From: Pseudomonadota bacterium
GTDB taxonomy: Bacteria; Desulfobacterota; Desulfovibrionia; Desulfovibrionales; Desulfovibrionaceae
Direction of reading: 5' to 3'
Length of the DNA: 23,625 nt
Assembly (NCBI GenBank): GCA_018822065.1
Contig: JAHJKV010000371.1
Coordinates: 1-23,625, forward strand
Made by a program: the position numbers and the translations under genes. The notes under the pieces are model-generated. The model saw only the letters and a list, made by a program, of their open reading frames with translations, did no database searches and had not been told where the DNA came from. Within the stretch, counting starts at the first letter, position 1; each line of letters begins with the position of its first letter. This document shows, in pieces, positions 6,346 to 14,316 of the stretch.

Positions 6346-7107
6346 GTGACGAACCCGTTGCATAGCGACATCAAACGAGCAGCGGAGATCATCCGCGCTT
6401 CCAAACGGCTGGTGGCCTTCACCGGCGCGGGCATCTCCGTGGAGTCCGGCATCGCCCCCTTCCGTGGCCCGGGCGGACTCTGGGAGACCCGCGACTCGGA
6501 CAAGTTTCACAAGCAGTATTTTATGCGCCATCCCGAGGACTCCTGGCAGGAGATCCGCGAGCTGTTCTATGAGCATGTGGGCCAAGCCAAGCCCAACAAG
6601 GCTCACCTAGCCCTGGCAAAACTGGAACAGGCCGGGAGGCTCCAGGCTATCATCACCCAGAACATCGACAGCCTGCACTACAAAGCGGGCAGCCGGGAGA
6701 TATATGAATTTCATGGCTCCCTGCGGGAGTTGGAGTGCCTCGGGTGCGGGCGCAAATGCCCATACGAGACTGTGAACCTGGAGACCCTGCCGCCCCACTG
6801 CCGCTCCTGCGGCGGACTGCTCAAGCCGGACATCGTCTTCTTTGGGGAGCCCATCCCAGAGGAGCCCATGCGGCGAGCGACCAAGGCGACCCACTCCTGT
6901 GACGTGATGTTGATCATCGGGTCCACCGGCGAGGTGCAACCCGCAGCCCGACTGCCCCACTATGCAAAGAACCGCAGCGGGGCCACGGTCATCGAGGTGA
7001 ACATCCGACCGTCGGCCTACACGGACGTCATCACGGACATCTTTCTCCAGGGCCCGGCTGCCGCGACCCTGGAATCTCTAAAAACCGAAGTGCTCGCTTA
7101 CCGATAA
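6346..7107 (+). CDS. cobB: sirtuin NAD-dependent protein deacylase
   Basis: A 253-residue sirtuin that removes acyl groups from lysines using NAD. It shows GAGISVESGIAPFRG (27-41), TQNIDSLHYKAG (104-115), catalytic His123 in EFHGS, a zinc site CLGC/CRSC (Cys131, 134, 152, 155), DIVFFGE (162-168) and GSTGEVQPAA (192-201), where the family usually has GTS. The start is the GTG at 6346, nine bases after TGAGG; the frame continues upstream through the thioredoxin gene in another phase, which is not coding. The gene is a likely second member of the thioredoxin operon. Whether it prefers acetyl or longer acyl groups cannot be judged from sequence alone. Confidence 0.88.
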   Translation: MTNPLHSDIKRAAEIIRASKRLVAFTGAGISVESGIAPFRGPGGLWETRDSDKFHKQYFMRHPEDSWQEIRELFYEHVGQAKPNKAHLALAKLEQAGRLQAIITQNIDSLHYKAGSREIYEFHGSLRELECLGCGRKCPYETVNLETLPPHCRSCGGLLKPDIVFFGEPIPEEPMRRATKATHSCDVMLIIGSTGEVQPAARLPHYAKNRSGATVIEVNIRPSAYTDVITDIFLQGPAAATLESLKTEVLAYR

Positions 7108-7246
7108 CCCGCGTTGCCGGATTCTTTTCTTTTTCTGCTCATATCTTCTTAGATTTCTTTATGATCGGTCAGAACATTATTATTTCTAATCAAAATATAG
7201 ATTTAAAAATTGTGAATGATGATCTAATTTTTTCGGGCAATTGTGT

Positions 7247-7265
7247 TGACGGTGCTTGTCCGTCA
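7247..7265 (-). terminator. weak hairpin after the split-Rad50 operon
   Basis: TGACGG 7247-7252 pairs with CCGTCA 7260-7265 around a seven-base loop, just past the stop of the minus-strand gene ending at 7273. No T-run follows at once on the minus strand, so it may stabilise the 3' end rather than terminate. The rest of 7108-7246, between the convergent genes, is AT-rich and shows nothing else. Confidence 0.3.
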
Positions 7266-7272
7266 GTCAGTA

Positions 7273-7932
7273 TTACAACGCCCAATCCTTCAGTGCGTCG
7301 AGGGTCGGTCCGTCTGGACCGGGACGCAGGGCCAGAATGCTTTCGGCTGCGCCGGAAAAGCGATCGAGGGGGTGGTGGGAGATGACCAGCAGTTGGAGAT
7401 GGAGCCGCTCTGCAATCTGGGAGATGAGCTTCATGAACACGGGTACCAGCTCAGGCTTGAGCCAGCAGTCCTGTTCGTCGAGGACCAGGAAAGGCCGGTG
7501 GCGGTGCTCATCGAGCTGGGACAGGGCGATGAGCCGGAGGCCCACGGAGAGTATGTTTGCCACGGACCCCCCCTGGCCCGTGAGAATATCCTCCACTTGT
7601 TCTTGATCCTGGCCGGAATAGATCTGGAAGTGCACGGTCAAACGGTTGCCCTTGATCTCCCGCAGGGTGCTCACGGTTCGGTCCTGGCCCAGGACCTCAC
7701 GCACTGCATGGGAGAGATTGGTCTCGATTTCATCAAGAATTTCGCCGAAGAGAGCCGAAGAGAGTTCCTCCATTCGAGCCACGGCGTCTGGGGCCAGAGC
7801 CAGGAATGCACGAATATCCCGAAGCTGGCGCATGGCGCGGATGTACTCGTCGTGTTTGGCCTCGCCCAGGGCGGTCAAGCGGGTATGACGACGCTCCAGG
7901 TCCCGCAGGGTGAGACCCGTGGACTCGGTCAT
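7273..7932 (-). CDS. Rad50/SbcC-like ATPase, C-terminal half
   Basis: A 219-residue protein that holds the second half of an SMC/Rad50 ATP-binding head. Residues 5-75 are helical, as the end of a descending coiled-coil arm. TGQGGSVANILSVGLRL (118-134) is a variant ABC signature, FLVLDEQ (148-154) is Walker B with catalytic Glu153, and SHHP (185-188) supplies the H-loop. There is no Walker A; that is in the separate gene at 9175-10413. The start ATG follows the stop of the coiled-coil gene directly (TAGATG), with AAGGAGG nine bases upstream. Together with its three upstream neighbours it would rebuild one Rad50-Mre11 machine for DNA end processing. It could also be read as a broken gene, but every piece has its own start and ribosome site. 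Confidence 0.8.
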   Translation of the reverse strand: MTESTGLTLRDLERRHTRLTALGEAKHDEYIRAMRQLRDIRAFLALAPDAVARMEELSSALFGEILDEIETNLSHAVREVLGQDRTVSTLREIKGNRLTVHFQIYSGQDQEQVEDILTGQGGSVANILSVGLRLIALSQLDEHRHRPFLVLDEQDCWLKPELVPVFMKLISQIAERLHLQLLVISHHPLDRFSGAAESILALRPGPDGPTLDALKDWAL

Positions 7933-8241
7933 CTACCGGTCCTCCTTCGAACCATGCACCTGGATCTCGACAGCCTGCAGTCCCTTGTGGATTGATTCCA
8001 GGTGGGCGCGGTATTCACCTACCATTGCTTCATTTTCCGCCCGTTTCTCATCCAGAAGCTTTTGTAGTTCTGTCGGGTCGGAGGTGTTGTACTCCTGCTC
8101 CGCACGGGCCTGAAGCTCTTCCAACTGGCGGGTCAGATTGGCCACATCCTGCTCGGTGCGCACCTTTTCCTCGCGCAGGCGTTGATGTTCGGTCTTGAGC
8201 CGGTTCAGCTCCTGCTGCAATGCCTGGTCAGTGTTGCTCAC
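7933..8241 (-). CDS. 102-aa coiled-coil protein of the split Rad50 operon
   Basis: The protein starts VSNTDQALQQELNRLKTEHQ and is almost entirely heptad-like helix (about residues 5-52), a short break at NTSDPTE (52-58), then a second helix (59-93). It has no Cys and no catalytic motif. The GTG at 8241 is chosen because AGGAGG stands six bases upstream; it overlaps the nuclease gene by 14 bases, and the next gene starts right after its stop. The longer frame up to 8436 is antisense or overlap noise. Given its place between the nuclease and the C-terminal ATPase half, it may supply part of the descending coiled-coil arm or an accessory subunit. That role is inference. Confidence 0.75.
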   Translation of the reverse strand: MSNTDQALQQELNRLKTEHQRLREEKVRTEQDVANLTRQLEELQARAEQEYNTSDPTELQKLLDEKRAENEAMVGEYRAHLESIHKGLQAVEIQVHGSKEDR

Positions 8242-9178
8242 GGACAACCTCCTGGTAAAGTTCCCAAATGAGCCGCGACTCGGGCAGCTCCGGATTGAGA
8301 TTGATTTGCAAAAATTCCTTGAGCCCGGTGCCTTCCTGGGTTCTGCGCCAAGCCAAACGCTCCAGGCCTTCCATGAACAGAGATTCACGGTCCTGGGCCT
8401 CTTGCTCCGGCGGGAAGTCCTGGTTGGGGAAGACATCGTAAAAAGGCAGGTGTGGCACCACCCAGCGCGCCAGATCCTCGCACCCCCAGGTCCAGATAGC
8501 GGCGGCGGGCTCGCGCTCCTTGGATCGCCGGGAAAAGGTCAGGCGAGTGATGTTGCCTGGGTTGGCCCAGGTGGTCTGGCCGGTGGTCACTGTGGGTTGG
8601 GGCCGATGGATATGCCCGTTGATCAACCAGTCCACGCCCGGCAGCTCCTTGATCCGCTGGGCTCGGTCGAGAAATTCCGAAAACCGGATGTTGTGGTGCG
8701 CCAGCCAGATCACCTTTTCCGGCGACTGGTCGTCCCGTTGGAACAGGCTGGGAAGCTTTGAACCATCAGGTGTGGCGCAGATGAGCACGGAGCCTTCGGG
8801 GGTTTGCAGTTCGAATTGTGGTCCTGCGGTCTGCATCAGCCGGACCACTCCAGCGGACACCAGGACAGCCATGGACACGTCCGTGGTCAGCCGAGCCTGG
8901 TACTTGTCGTGGTTGCCCACCAGCACCCAGGGTCGAACCTTCCGAAACAATTCGATAAGCTCCACGATCAGAGAGTTGGAGTTGTCCCGTGGCCAATGAA
9001 AGAGGTCGCCCAGAATGACCGGGACCATGCCGGTTTCTTCGGCCCGGTCCAGACAGGCGCGGAGTTTGCCCATGATCTGCTCGCAGTAGCCCGGCAGCCG
9101 CTGCCCTGGCGAGGAATCCGCCACGTGGGGGTCGCCGATGAGGAAGAGGCCCTTGGCCTGGATGACCGGCAGGCTCAT
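8228..9178 (-). CDS. Mre11/SbcD-like metallophosphoesterase
   Basis: A 316-residue calcineurin-like nuclease. All metal motifs are present: GDPHVAD (Asp16, His18), GDLFHW (Asp58), GNHDK (Asn89, His90), AHH (His161) and GHIHRP (His189, His191). Residues after about 215 form the smaller cap and a C-terminal tail that in Mre11 binds the Rad50 coiled coil. The ATG at 9178 overlaps the stop of the N-terminal ATPase half as ATGA and follows AAGGAGG. Mre11/SbcD proteins cut DNA ends and hairpins under control of Rad50/SbcC ATPase. Here the ATPase partner is encoded by genes on both sides of it. Confidence 0.85.
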   Translation of the reverse strand: MSLPVIQAKGLFLIGDPHVADSSPGQRLPGYCEQIMGKLRACLDRAEETGMVPVILGDLFHWPRDNSNSLIVELIELFRKVRPWVLVGNHDKYQARLTTDVSMAVLVSAGVVRLMQTAGPQFELQTPEGSVLICATPDGSKLPSLFQRDDQSPEKVIWLAHHNIRFSEFLDRAQRIKELPGVDWLINGHIHRPQPTVTTGQTTWANPGNITRLTFSRRSKEREPAAAIWTWGCEDLARWVVPHLPFYDVFPNQDFPPEQEAQDRESLFMEGLERLAWRRTQEGTGLKEFLQINLNPELPESRLIWELYQEVVREQH

Positions 9179-10413
9179 GACCCCTCCTTGCCCAGGAGCG
9201 AACCGGGCTTGAGCGGGGCTCCGCAGAGAGGACAATCGCCTATCTCGGCCATGCGCGCCTCGATCTCGGTCCGCAGGGACTCCACCTGGGTCTGCCTGGC
9301 CTCAAGGACCTTGGCAAGTTGGGCCTGCCGGGCTTTCACGCCTTGGATATCCCGGAGCAGACCCGCCAGGGGTTCTTCATCAAACAGCATTGGAGGTTCT
9401 TGCAGATTGGCCAGTTCGCTTGACCTGATCGCAAGTTTTTTGACTTGTGATGTCAATTCATTATGCTTTAAAATAATCTCTGCAACCAGGGTTGTGGAGT
9501 GTAGTTCAGGCGGTTCGGCCAGGGAAGACAGGGCCAGTTGACGCTTGGAACCCATAGCAATTCGTGTTCCCAAGGTTTCCACAAACCCGAGCACCTGTTC
9601 TAGGGCCGGGGTGTCGTGGATGACGGGGGGGGGCGCGAGTCCCACCATCTGGACGCTCCTGGCCTGGGACCGGTCCAAGGTTGACCGCAAGGCTCGATCT
9701 CTGTCCAGCATGGCTTCCAACTGGGGCAGGAATTGGCCGGAACGTCGGGTGGCCTCGTCCATCTCCGCCGCCCTGGCCAGTTCCAGGGAGAGATCCGGCA
9801 ATGGGACGAGGCGGTCCAGGTCTGTTGCGAGACCATCCATGCGCCGAAGCAGGCCTTTTTCCTCAGTCTTGGCTTCACGGATGCGGTTTTTGAGCAGTTT
9901 CTGCATGGCCAGAAGATGGGCACTCTCCGAAGAGGCTGCGAAAAATTCGGCCATGCGCGTGTCCGCACTGTCGTCGGCCAGCAAAAATATCGGCTTGCGC
10001 TGGTTGCCGATGTGCACGTCGACGCTACGCTCGTTTGCCCGGCCCGATTCCAGGTTCACGGGATCCAGACGAAGCAGGTCTAGGACCTCTTCCGGCACCT
10101 CCCCCTTCTTGAGCTTCCGGTAAACCTCCGGCACTTCTGCTCCTGGTCGCAGCACTTCGTAGATAACCGTTGCTTTCTTGCGGATCCAGGTGATTTTCGT
10201 GCCGTCGTCCACTTCCACAGTGACCCGGGCCTCGGTGGCTCCATGCCGGATGAAATGACGGGGCGTGGGGTTTTGGGCCACGCAGCGCAATCCCTCGACC
10301 ACAGCGGACTTGCCGCTGTTGTTCGGCCCCGTGAGCACGGTCATGCCCGGACCGAGCCGAAGCTCGGTGTTTTTGTGGGCTAGGAAGTTTTTCAGAACAA
10401 TCTTATGAATCAT
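9175..10413 (-). CDS. Rad50/SbcC-like ATPase, N-terminal half with zinc hook
   Basis: A 412-residue protein. It opens MIHKIVLKNFLAHKNTELRL and has Walker A GPNNSGKS (29-36, Lys35), then a lobe with a probable Q-loop around GNQRKPIFLL. A helical arm runs from about 170 to 390, and CPLC (Cys394, Cys397) with GAPL directly after it is a typical Rad50 zinc hook. It stops 15 residues past the hook, so the descending arm, signature motif and Walker B are missing from this chain. They are found in the genes at 7933 and 7273. The ATG at 10413 has only a weak upstream AAG-rich site. It is probably cotranscribed with the DUF3795 gene 49 nt upstream. Confidence 0.82.
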   Translation of the reverse strand: MIHKIVLKNFLAHKNTELRLGPGMTVLTGPNNSGKSAVVEGLRCVAQNPTPRHFIRHGATEARVTVEVDDGTKITWIRKKATVIYEVLRPGAEVPEVYRKLKKGEVPEEVLDLLRLDPVNLESGRANERSVDVHIGNQRKPIFLLADDSADTRMAEFFAASSESAHLLAMQKLLKNRIREAKTEEKGLLRRMDGLATDLDRLVPLPDLSLELARAAEMDEATRRSGQFLPQLEAMLDRDRALRSTLDRSQARSVQMVGLAPPPVIHDTPALEQVLGFVETLGTRIAMGSKRQLALSSLAEPPELHSTTLVAEIILKHNELTSQVKKLAIRSSELANLQEPPMLFDEEPLAGLLRDIQGVKARQAQLAKVLEARQTQVESLRTEIEARMAEIGDCPLCGAPLKPGSLLGKEGS

Positions 10414-10462
10414 AGAGACTTATCTTCGTAGGGGTCTTGTTGGGGTGTACATCAATAGCAAC

Positions 10463-10912
10463 CTATGGATATCTCGGCTTATCCTTGATTTTGTTGTAGT
10501 ATTCTTCTACACCAACAGCTTTCATGTGCTCATTGTTTGCCCGCCACCGCTCGGCCAGGGGAGCTGGAAACCCGTGAGAGTCGCACGGAAAATCTGTGCA
10601 CTGGAAACAAAAGTCCACCTTGCGGTCCTTCGCGCACGCCGTGACCTTACACTCCTTGAACAGACACCCCTTGTCGCGGCAACTGGAACAGGAACCTTCT
10701 GCGAAGAAATCCAGCAGGTCGCGAAATTTCTGATAATGTTCAAAAATTCCATTCATTGAAGCAAATCTCCGAGCATAGACCCCAAAGTTTTCTCCAAGCC
10801 CATCAGCCAACATCCGGGCACCCTGCTGGATTTCGCCACCGGAAAAAGCACAGCATTTACCGCAGCTTAAACCGCACGGCGCGAGAATCTTAACAATGTC
10901 CGCGTCGTTCAT
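10463..10912 (-). CDS. DUF3795 cysteine-rich protein
   Basis: A 149-residue soluble protein with APCGLSCGKCCAF (Cys13, 17, 20, 21), then CSSCRDKGCLFKEC, TACAKDRKVDFCFQC and DFPC. This spacing is the DUF3795 pattern, a zinc or Fe-S binding fold of unknown function common in anaerobes. AAGGAG stands seven bases before the ATG at 10912. Nine nt separate it from the methyltransferase gene upstream, so the two share a message. No specific substrate can be assigned. Confidence 0.8.
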   Translation of the reverse strand: MNDADIVKILAPCGLSCGKCCAFSGGEIQQGARMLADGLGENFGVYARRFASMNGIFEHYQKFRDLLDFFAEGSCSSCRDKGCLFKECKVTACAKDRKVDFCFQCTDFPCDSHGFPAPLAERWRANNEHMKAVGVEEYYNKIKDKPRYP

Positions 10913-10921
10913 GCATTCTCC

Positions 10922-11683
10922 TTATTCTGTTTTGGCATTGCACTGCAAAAAGGGGCAAAAGGCAAGGGCAGCCTCGCTGAGTTCTGTGGCCTCCCCCCGA
11001 CCCTTGTACAGCGTCAGGGGAGGGTCCACGACGAGCCCGGTGCCGCAGTTCTTTCGCGCCTCCAGGAGCATGATCCTGGCCGGTTCGTCCTCCCGACTGT
11101 GCACGAACCGCAACCGCTTTGGCTCCAGCGTGGCAGAGGCGCAGGCCTTAAGGACCTCGGGCAAACGTTCGGGCAGGTGGACGAGGTAGAAAGGGGCTTT
11201 GTCCTTGAGCGCACGGGTAGCGGCCCTGGCAAAGGCATGTATATCCGCCTGGTCTTCAAACCGGGCTGTCATCCGCCCTGGAGTCGGGCTCAGCCGTCCT
11301 TGTCCTGGACGGCGGTATGGCGGGTTTGCGACCACAAAATCCAGGCTGTTTTCCTGCTGTCTGTATGACGAAATATCTTCTAAAATGAAATCAGTCTGGC
11401 TTTCAAATCCCAAAAGCAGGGCATTGGCCTGAGCTCTTTGAATCATCTCCGGCTGCAGGTCAAGACCGGTCAGGTGCAGGTTCGGGGTGGTTTGGGACAA
11501 CAGCAAGGCCAATGAAACCACCCCGCACCCTGTGCCCAGGTCAAGGCCACAGGCATGTTCCGGGGGACTGGCAAAACTGGCCAGCAGCAAGGCATCGATG
11601 GAGAAGCGATAGCCATCAGTCGGCTGGCTCAGACCGCGAGGGAAGTAGGTCCGCCGCTTGAGGATGTCCTCGGCCGTGCTCAT
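10922..11683 (-). CDS. TrmN6-like N6-adenine methyltransferase
   Basis: A 253-residue class I SAM-dependent methyltransferase resembling TrmN6 (YfiC), which methylates A37 of tRNA-Val. The SAM motif is LDLGTGCGVVSLAL (47-60), the acidic motif II is LTGLDLQPEM, and motif IV is NPPY (120-123), the signature of N6-adenine or N5-glutamine methylation. The N-terminal QPTDGYRFSIDALLLA matches the substrate-side loop of TrmN6. The ATG at 11683 has AAAGGA seven bases before it; a TTG at 11713, overlapping the murJ stop, is a less likely start. It lies 26 nt after murJ. Confidence 0.8.
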   Translation of the reverse strand: MSTAEDILKRRTYFPRGLSQPTDGYRFSIDALLLASFASPPEHACGLDLGTGCGVVSLALLLSQTTPNLHLTGLDLQPEMIQRAQANALLLGFESQTDFILEDISSYRQQENSLDFVVANPPYRRPGQGRLSPTPGRMTARFEDQADIHAFARAATRALKDKAPFYLVHLPERLPEVLKACASATLEPKRLRFVHSREDEPARIMLLEARKNCGTGLVVDPPLTLYKGRGEATELSEAALAFCPFLQCNAKTE

Positions 11684-11709
11684 ACCATCGTCCTTTGCTA
11701 TCTGTGCGT

Positions 11710-13245
11710 TCAAGCCTTGGATCGACGTTTCATGCGACGTTTGAGGATATCCAGGAACATATCCGTCTCACGCATGCCGATCAGACGGCTTACAACCAGA
11801 TAGATAGCCACCCAAAACGGGATAAGTGCCAGCCAGTACCAGGATGTTTCCCTGGTCAGCCAGGCTCCAAGGAAGATTCCGGCTGACAAGATCATACTCT
11901 TGATCATGGACGCAGGAATGGGGCTGTGACCATCGCTCCTGGTCAGGGCCAGGCCGAGCAGCAGGGCATTGGCAGCTGAAGAGACGCTCACGGCCAGAGC
12001 CAGCCCCAGATGGGCCAGAGGTCCCATGAGCGCGAGACCCAGACCAATGTTGATGACCAGGCTGACTACGGCGATAAGCACCGGGGTTCGTGTGTTTTCA
12101 CGGGCATAGAAGGCCGCCACCAGCGGACGGGCCGCAGCGATGAAAGGCAGCCCGGCGCTATAGGCCACCAGGGCCATGGCAGTGGCATGCACGGCTTCAG
12201 GCGTAAAGGCCCCGCGCCCGAAGCAGATGGCGATGATCGGTTCGGCAAGAGCCACAAGTCCCGCTGTCGCCGGGAGTGCGATAAAGAGCGTCAACCCCAT
12301 GGCTGACCGCAATGTAGAGGAGAATTCCTCACCTTTTCCCTCGGCCGCGAGGATCGAAAGGCTCGGCAGAGCTGCCGTGCTCACGGCGATGCCGAACACG
12401 CCCAGGGGGAATTGCACCAATCGGTCCGCATAATAGAGATAGGAAACGCTTCCTTCGGGCAGATAGGAGGCCAGGAGGGTTCCCAGCAGAATGTTCACTT
12501 GATAGACTGCGGCGCCGAAGACTGTGGGGAGCATGAGCAGGGCCATGCGCCGGACGCCTGCATCACGCCAGGACCAGGCCCCCCGCCAGGTGAACCCCTG
12601 CTGTTTCAGGTAGGGTTGCTGCATCTGCCATTGCAGAAATCCGCCGGCCAGACCCCCCCAGGCCATGCACTCAGCCACGGACAGACCGAGATAATAGCCA
12701 GTGAGCGCACCGATGATCAGGGTCAGGTTGAGCAGGACAGGGGACATGGCCGGAGCCATGAAATGGCCGGAAGCGTTCAAAAGCCCCATGCAGAGAGCCA
12801 CCCCGCTGATCAGGATGATGTAGGGAAAGCAGATGCGAAGCAAGGCTGTTGTCGTGTCGAACAATTCGGGATTACTGGTGAAACCAGGTGCGATAAGATA
12901 GACCACCCCCCCTGCGAACACCTCCACGACCAGGGTGATCGCCACCAGGATCATCACCAGCCAGACCATGGCGGAGCGGGCCATTTCATGAGCGGCCGCG
13001 TCCCCCTGCTCGGCTCTGGTCCGAGCATAGATGGGAATGAAGGCCATGGTCAGGGAGCCCTCGCCAAAAAGGCGACGCAAAAGGTTCGGAATGCGAAAGG
13101 CCACAAAGAAAGCGTCGGCCATGAATCCGGCTCCCAGGGTGAAGGCCACGATCATGTCGCGAACCAAGCCTAGCCCGCGTGAAATCAGCGTCGCTCCAGC
13201 CACCACCATGGTATTTCGTGCTATTTCCCTGCCCTGACCGCTCAT
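11710..13245 (-). CDS. murJ: lipid II flippase MurJ
   Basis: A 511-residue membrane protein with the length and about 14 helices of MurJ/MviN, the flippase that carries lipid II across the inner membrane for peptidoglycan synthesis. The opening REIARNTMVVAGATLISR, the GLVRDMIVAFTLGAG and FRIPNLLRRLFGEGSL stretches, and RGAFTPEAVHATAMAL are strongly typical. The ATG at 13245 follows AAGGA at a somewhat long spacing. It is the first gene of a long minus-strand run that includes the methyltransferase and the split Rad50 genes. The 177 nt upstream are AT-rich and contain an inverted repeat at 13301-13317. Confidence 0.93.
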   Translation of the reverse strand: MSGQGREIARNTMVVAGATLISRGLGLVRDMIVAFTLGAGFMADAFFVAFRIPNLLRRLFGEGSLTMAFIPIYARTRAEQGDAAAHEMARSAMVWLVMILVAITLVVEVFAGGVVYLIAPGFTSNPELFDTTTALLRICFPYIILISGVALCMGLLNASGHFMAPAMSPVLLNLTLIIGALTGYYLGLSVAECMAWGGLAGGFLQWQMQQPYLKQQGFTWRGAWSWRDAGVRRMALLMLPTVFGAAVYQVNILLGTLLASYLPEGSVSYLYYADRLVQFPLGVFGIAVSTAALPSLSILAAEGKGEEFSSTLRSAMGLTLFIALPATAGLVALAEPIIAICFGRGAFTPEAVHATAMALVAYSAGLPFIAAARPLVAAFYARENTRTPVLIAVVSLVINIGLGLALMGPLAHLGLALAVSVSSAANALLLGLALTRSDGHSPIPASMIKSMILSAGIFLGAWLTRETSWYWLALIPFWVAIYLVVSRLIGMRETDMFLDILKRRMKRRSKA

Positions 13246-13300
13246 ATTGCAAAACTTCCTTCGTTAAAGCTATATTCTTACAACCATGCGAAATTGTTAG

Positions 13301-13317
13301 TCTAGAATTTTTCTAGA
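13301..13317. promoter_or_regulatory. inverted repeat upstream of murJ
   Basis: TCTAGAA (13301-13307) and TTCTAGA (13311-13317) are perfect complements around TTT, within the AT-rich region between fpg and murJ. It lies about 56 nt upstream of the murJ start, a place suited to an operator. A similar CTAG-containing palindrome stands at 17460-17474. No binding protein is known. Confidence 0.4.
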
Positions 13318-13422
13318 TTAATTCTTGTTTTTCTCTAATTACTAATTTTGCTACTGATAGCTCTTACCCCTGCGGCATCGCCTCGAAACATCATAAAACC
13401 ACTTGTTTCTTTGTCCACTTTC

Positions 13423-14235
13423 TCAGGATTGACACACGGAGCAAAACACGGTGCTTCTTCCAGAAACTTTTATTTTATCGAGGAGTTGACCGCAATGTAG
13501 GCACGGCTCGCCGCCCCGTCCATAGACTTGGAACAGGTTCTGAAAGGCCCCGGCGTTGCCGCCAGAATCCCGGTAATTCCGAATTGAGCTGCCGTTTTCC
13601 TGTATAGAACGCCTTAATACCTCTTGCAGCCGGGCAAACAAAGCTGCAAGACGCGCTTTTTCGATATCCTTGGCCACTGATTGAGGCTTGATTCCGGCCA
13701 GGAAGAGAGACTCGTCCGCGTAGATATTGCCAACACCCGCAACGATCCTTTGATCCAACAGCAACGCCTTGATCCGGGCCTTGCTGTCCTGGAAACGGGC
13801 TATAAAGGCTTCCACGGTCATCTCCAATGGTTCTGGACCAAGATCATTGTAAAAATCCCACAACTCCAGTTCTCCGGGAAGAAACACCGCAAGGTAGCCG
13901 AAGCGACGCATGTCCGCGAAGGTCAGGATGCTGCCATCGTCCAGAAAAAAACGGATACGATCGTGCTTGGCCGGGGTTGGGGCTTCGTGGTGCACCATTC
14001 GCCCGGTCATCTTGAGGTGAACGGCCAGGGTCCGCTGGGGGGCAAGCTCCAGCAGGAGCAGTTTTGCTCGGCGGGAGACCGAATCGATGGTGCAGCCCGT
14101 CACGAGATCCAGAAAACGCTCGGCACTGCCGCGAATAGAGGTGGGCCACAACGCCTCCACCCGATCGATGCGCCGACCGGTCACGGACGAGTTCAGCCCT
14201 CGGGCTATGACTTCCACCTCAGGCAATTCTGGCAT
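13423..14235 (-). CDS. mutM: formamidopyrimidine-DNA glycosylase
   Basis: A 270-residue base-excision repair enzyme (Fpg/MutM) that removes oxidised purines such as 8-oxoguanine and nicks the DNA. It begins MPELPEVEVIARGL; Pro2 is the catalytic nucleophile once Met is removed, with Glu3 and a conserved Lys in RRAKLLLLEL. The C-terminus has the zinc finger CLHC/CSVC (Cys245, 248, 265, 268), including GRSTVFC. The ATG at 14235 is fixed by Pro2 even though the ribosome site is weak; the longer frame to 14280 would destroy the N-terminal catalytic residue. It ends 178 nt before murJ, and 81 nt separate it from the upstream lipoprotein. Confidence 0.95.
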   Translation of the reverse strand: MPELPEVEVIARGLNSSVTGRRIDRVEALWPTSIRGSAERFLDLVTGCTIDSVSRRAKLLLLELAPQRTLAVHLKMTGRMVHHEAPTPAKHDRIRFFLDDGSILTFADMRRFGYLAVFLPGELELWDFYNDLGPEPLEMTVEAFIARFQDSKARIKALLLDQRIVAGVGNIYADESLFLAGIKPQSVAKDIEKARLAALFARLQEVLRRSIQENGSSIRNYRDSGGNAGAFQNLFQVYGRGGEPCLHCGQLLDKIKVSGRSTVFCSVCQS

Positions 14236-14316
14236 GAGGGCTGAGTACCTGAAAACAGAACCTCTGAAAAGCAAGACCATTTGAGGGCTTCAAATTCCCA
14301 GCCCTACCGTCTGTCC

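Noticed and set aside
12412..13173. Plus-strand frame of 253 codons opposite murJ
   Set aside because: Antisense of membrane helices giving a His/Gln/Asp-rich sequence; not protein-like.
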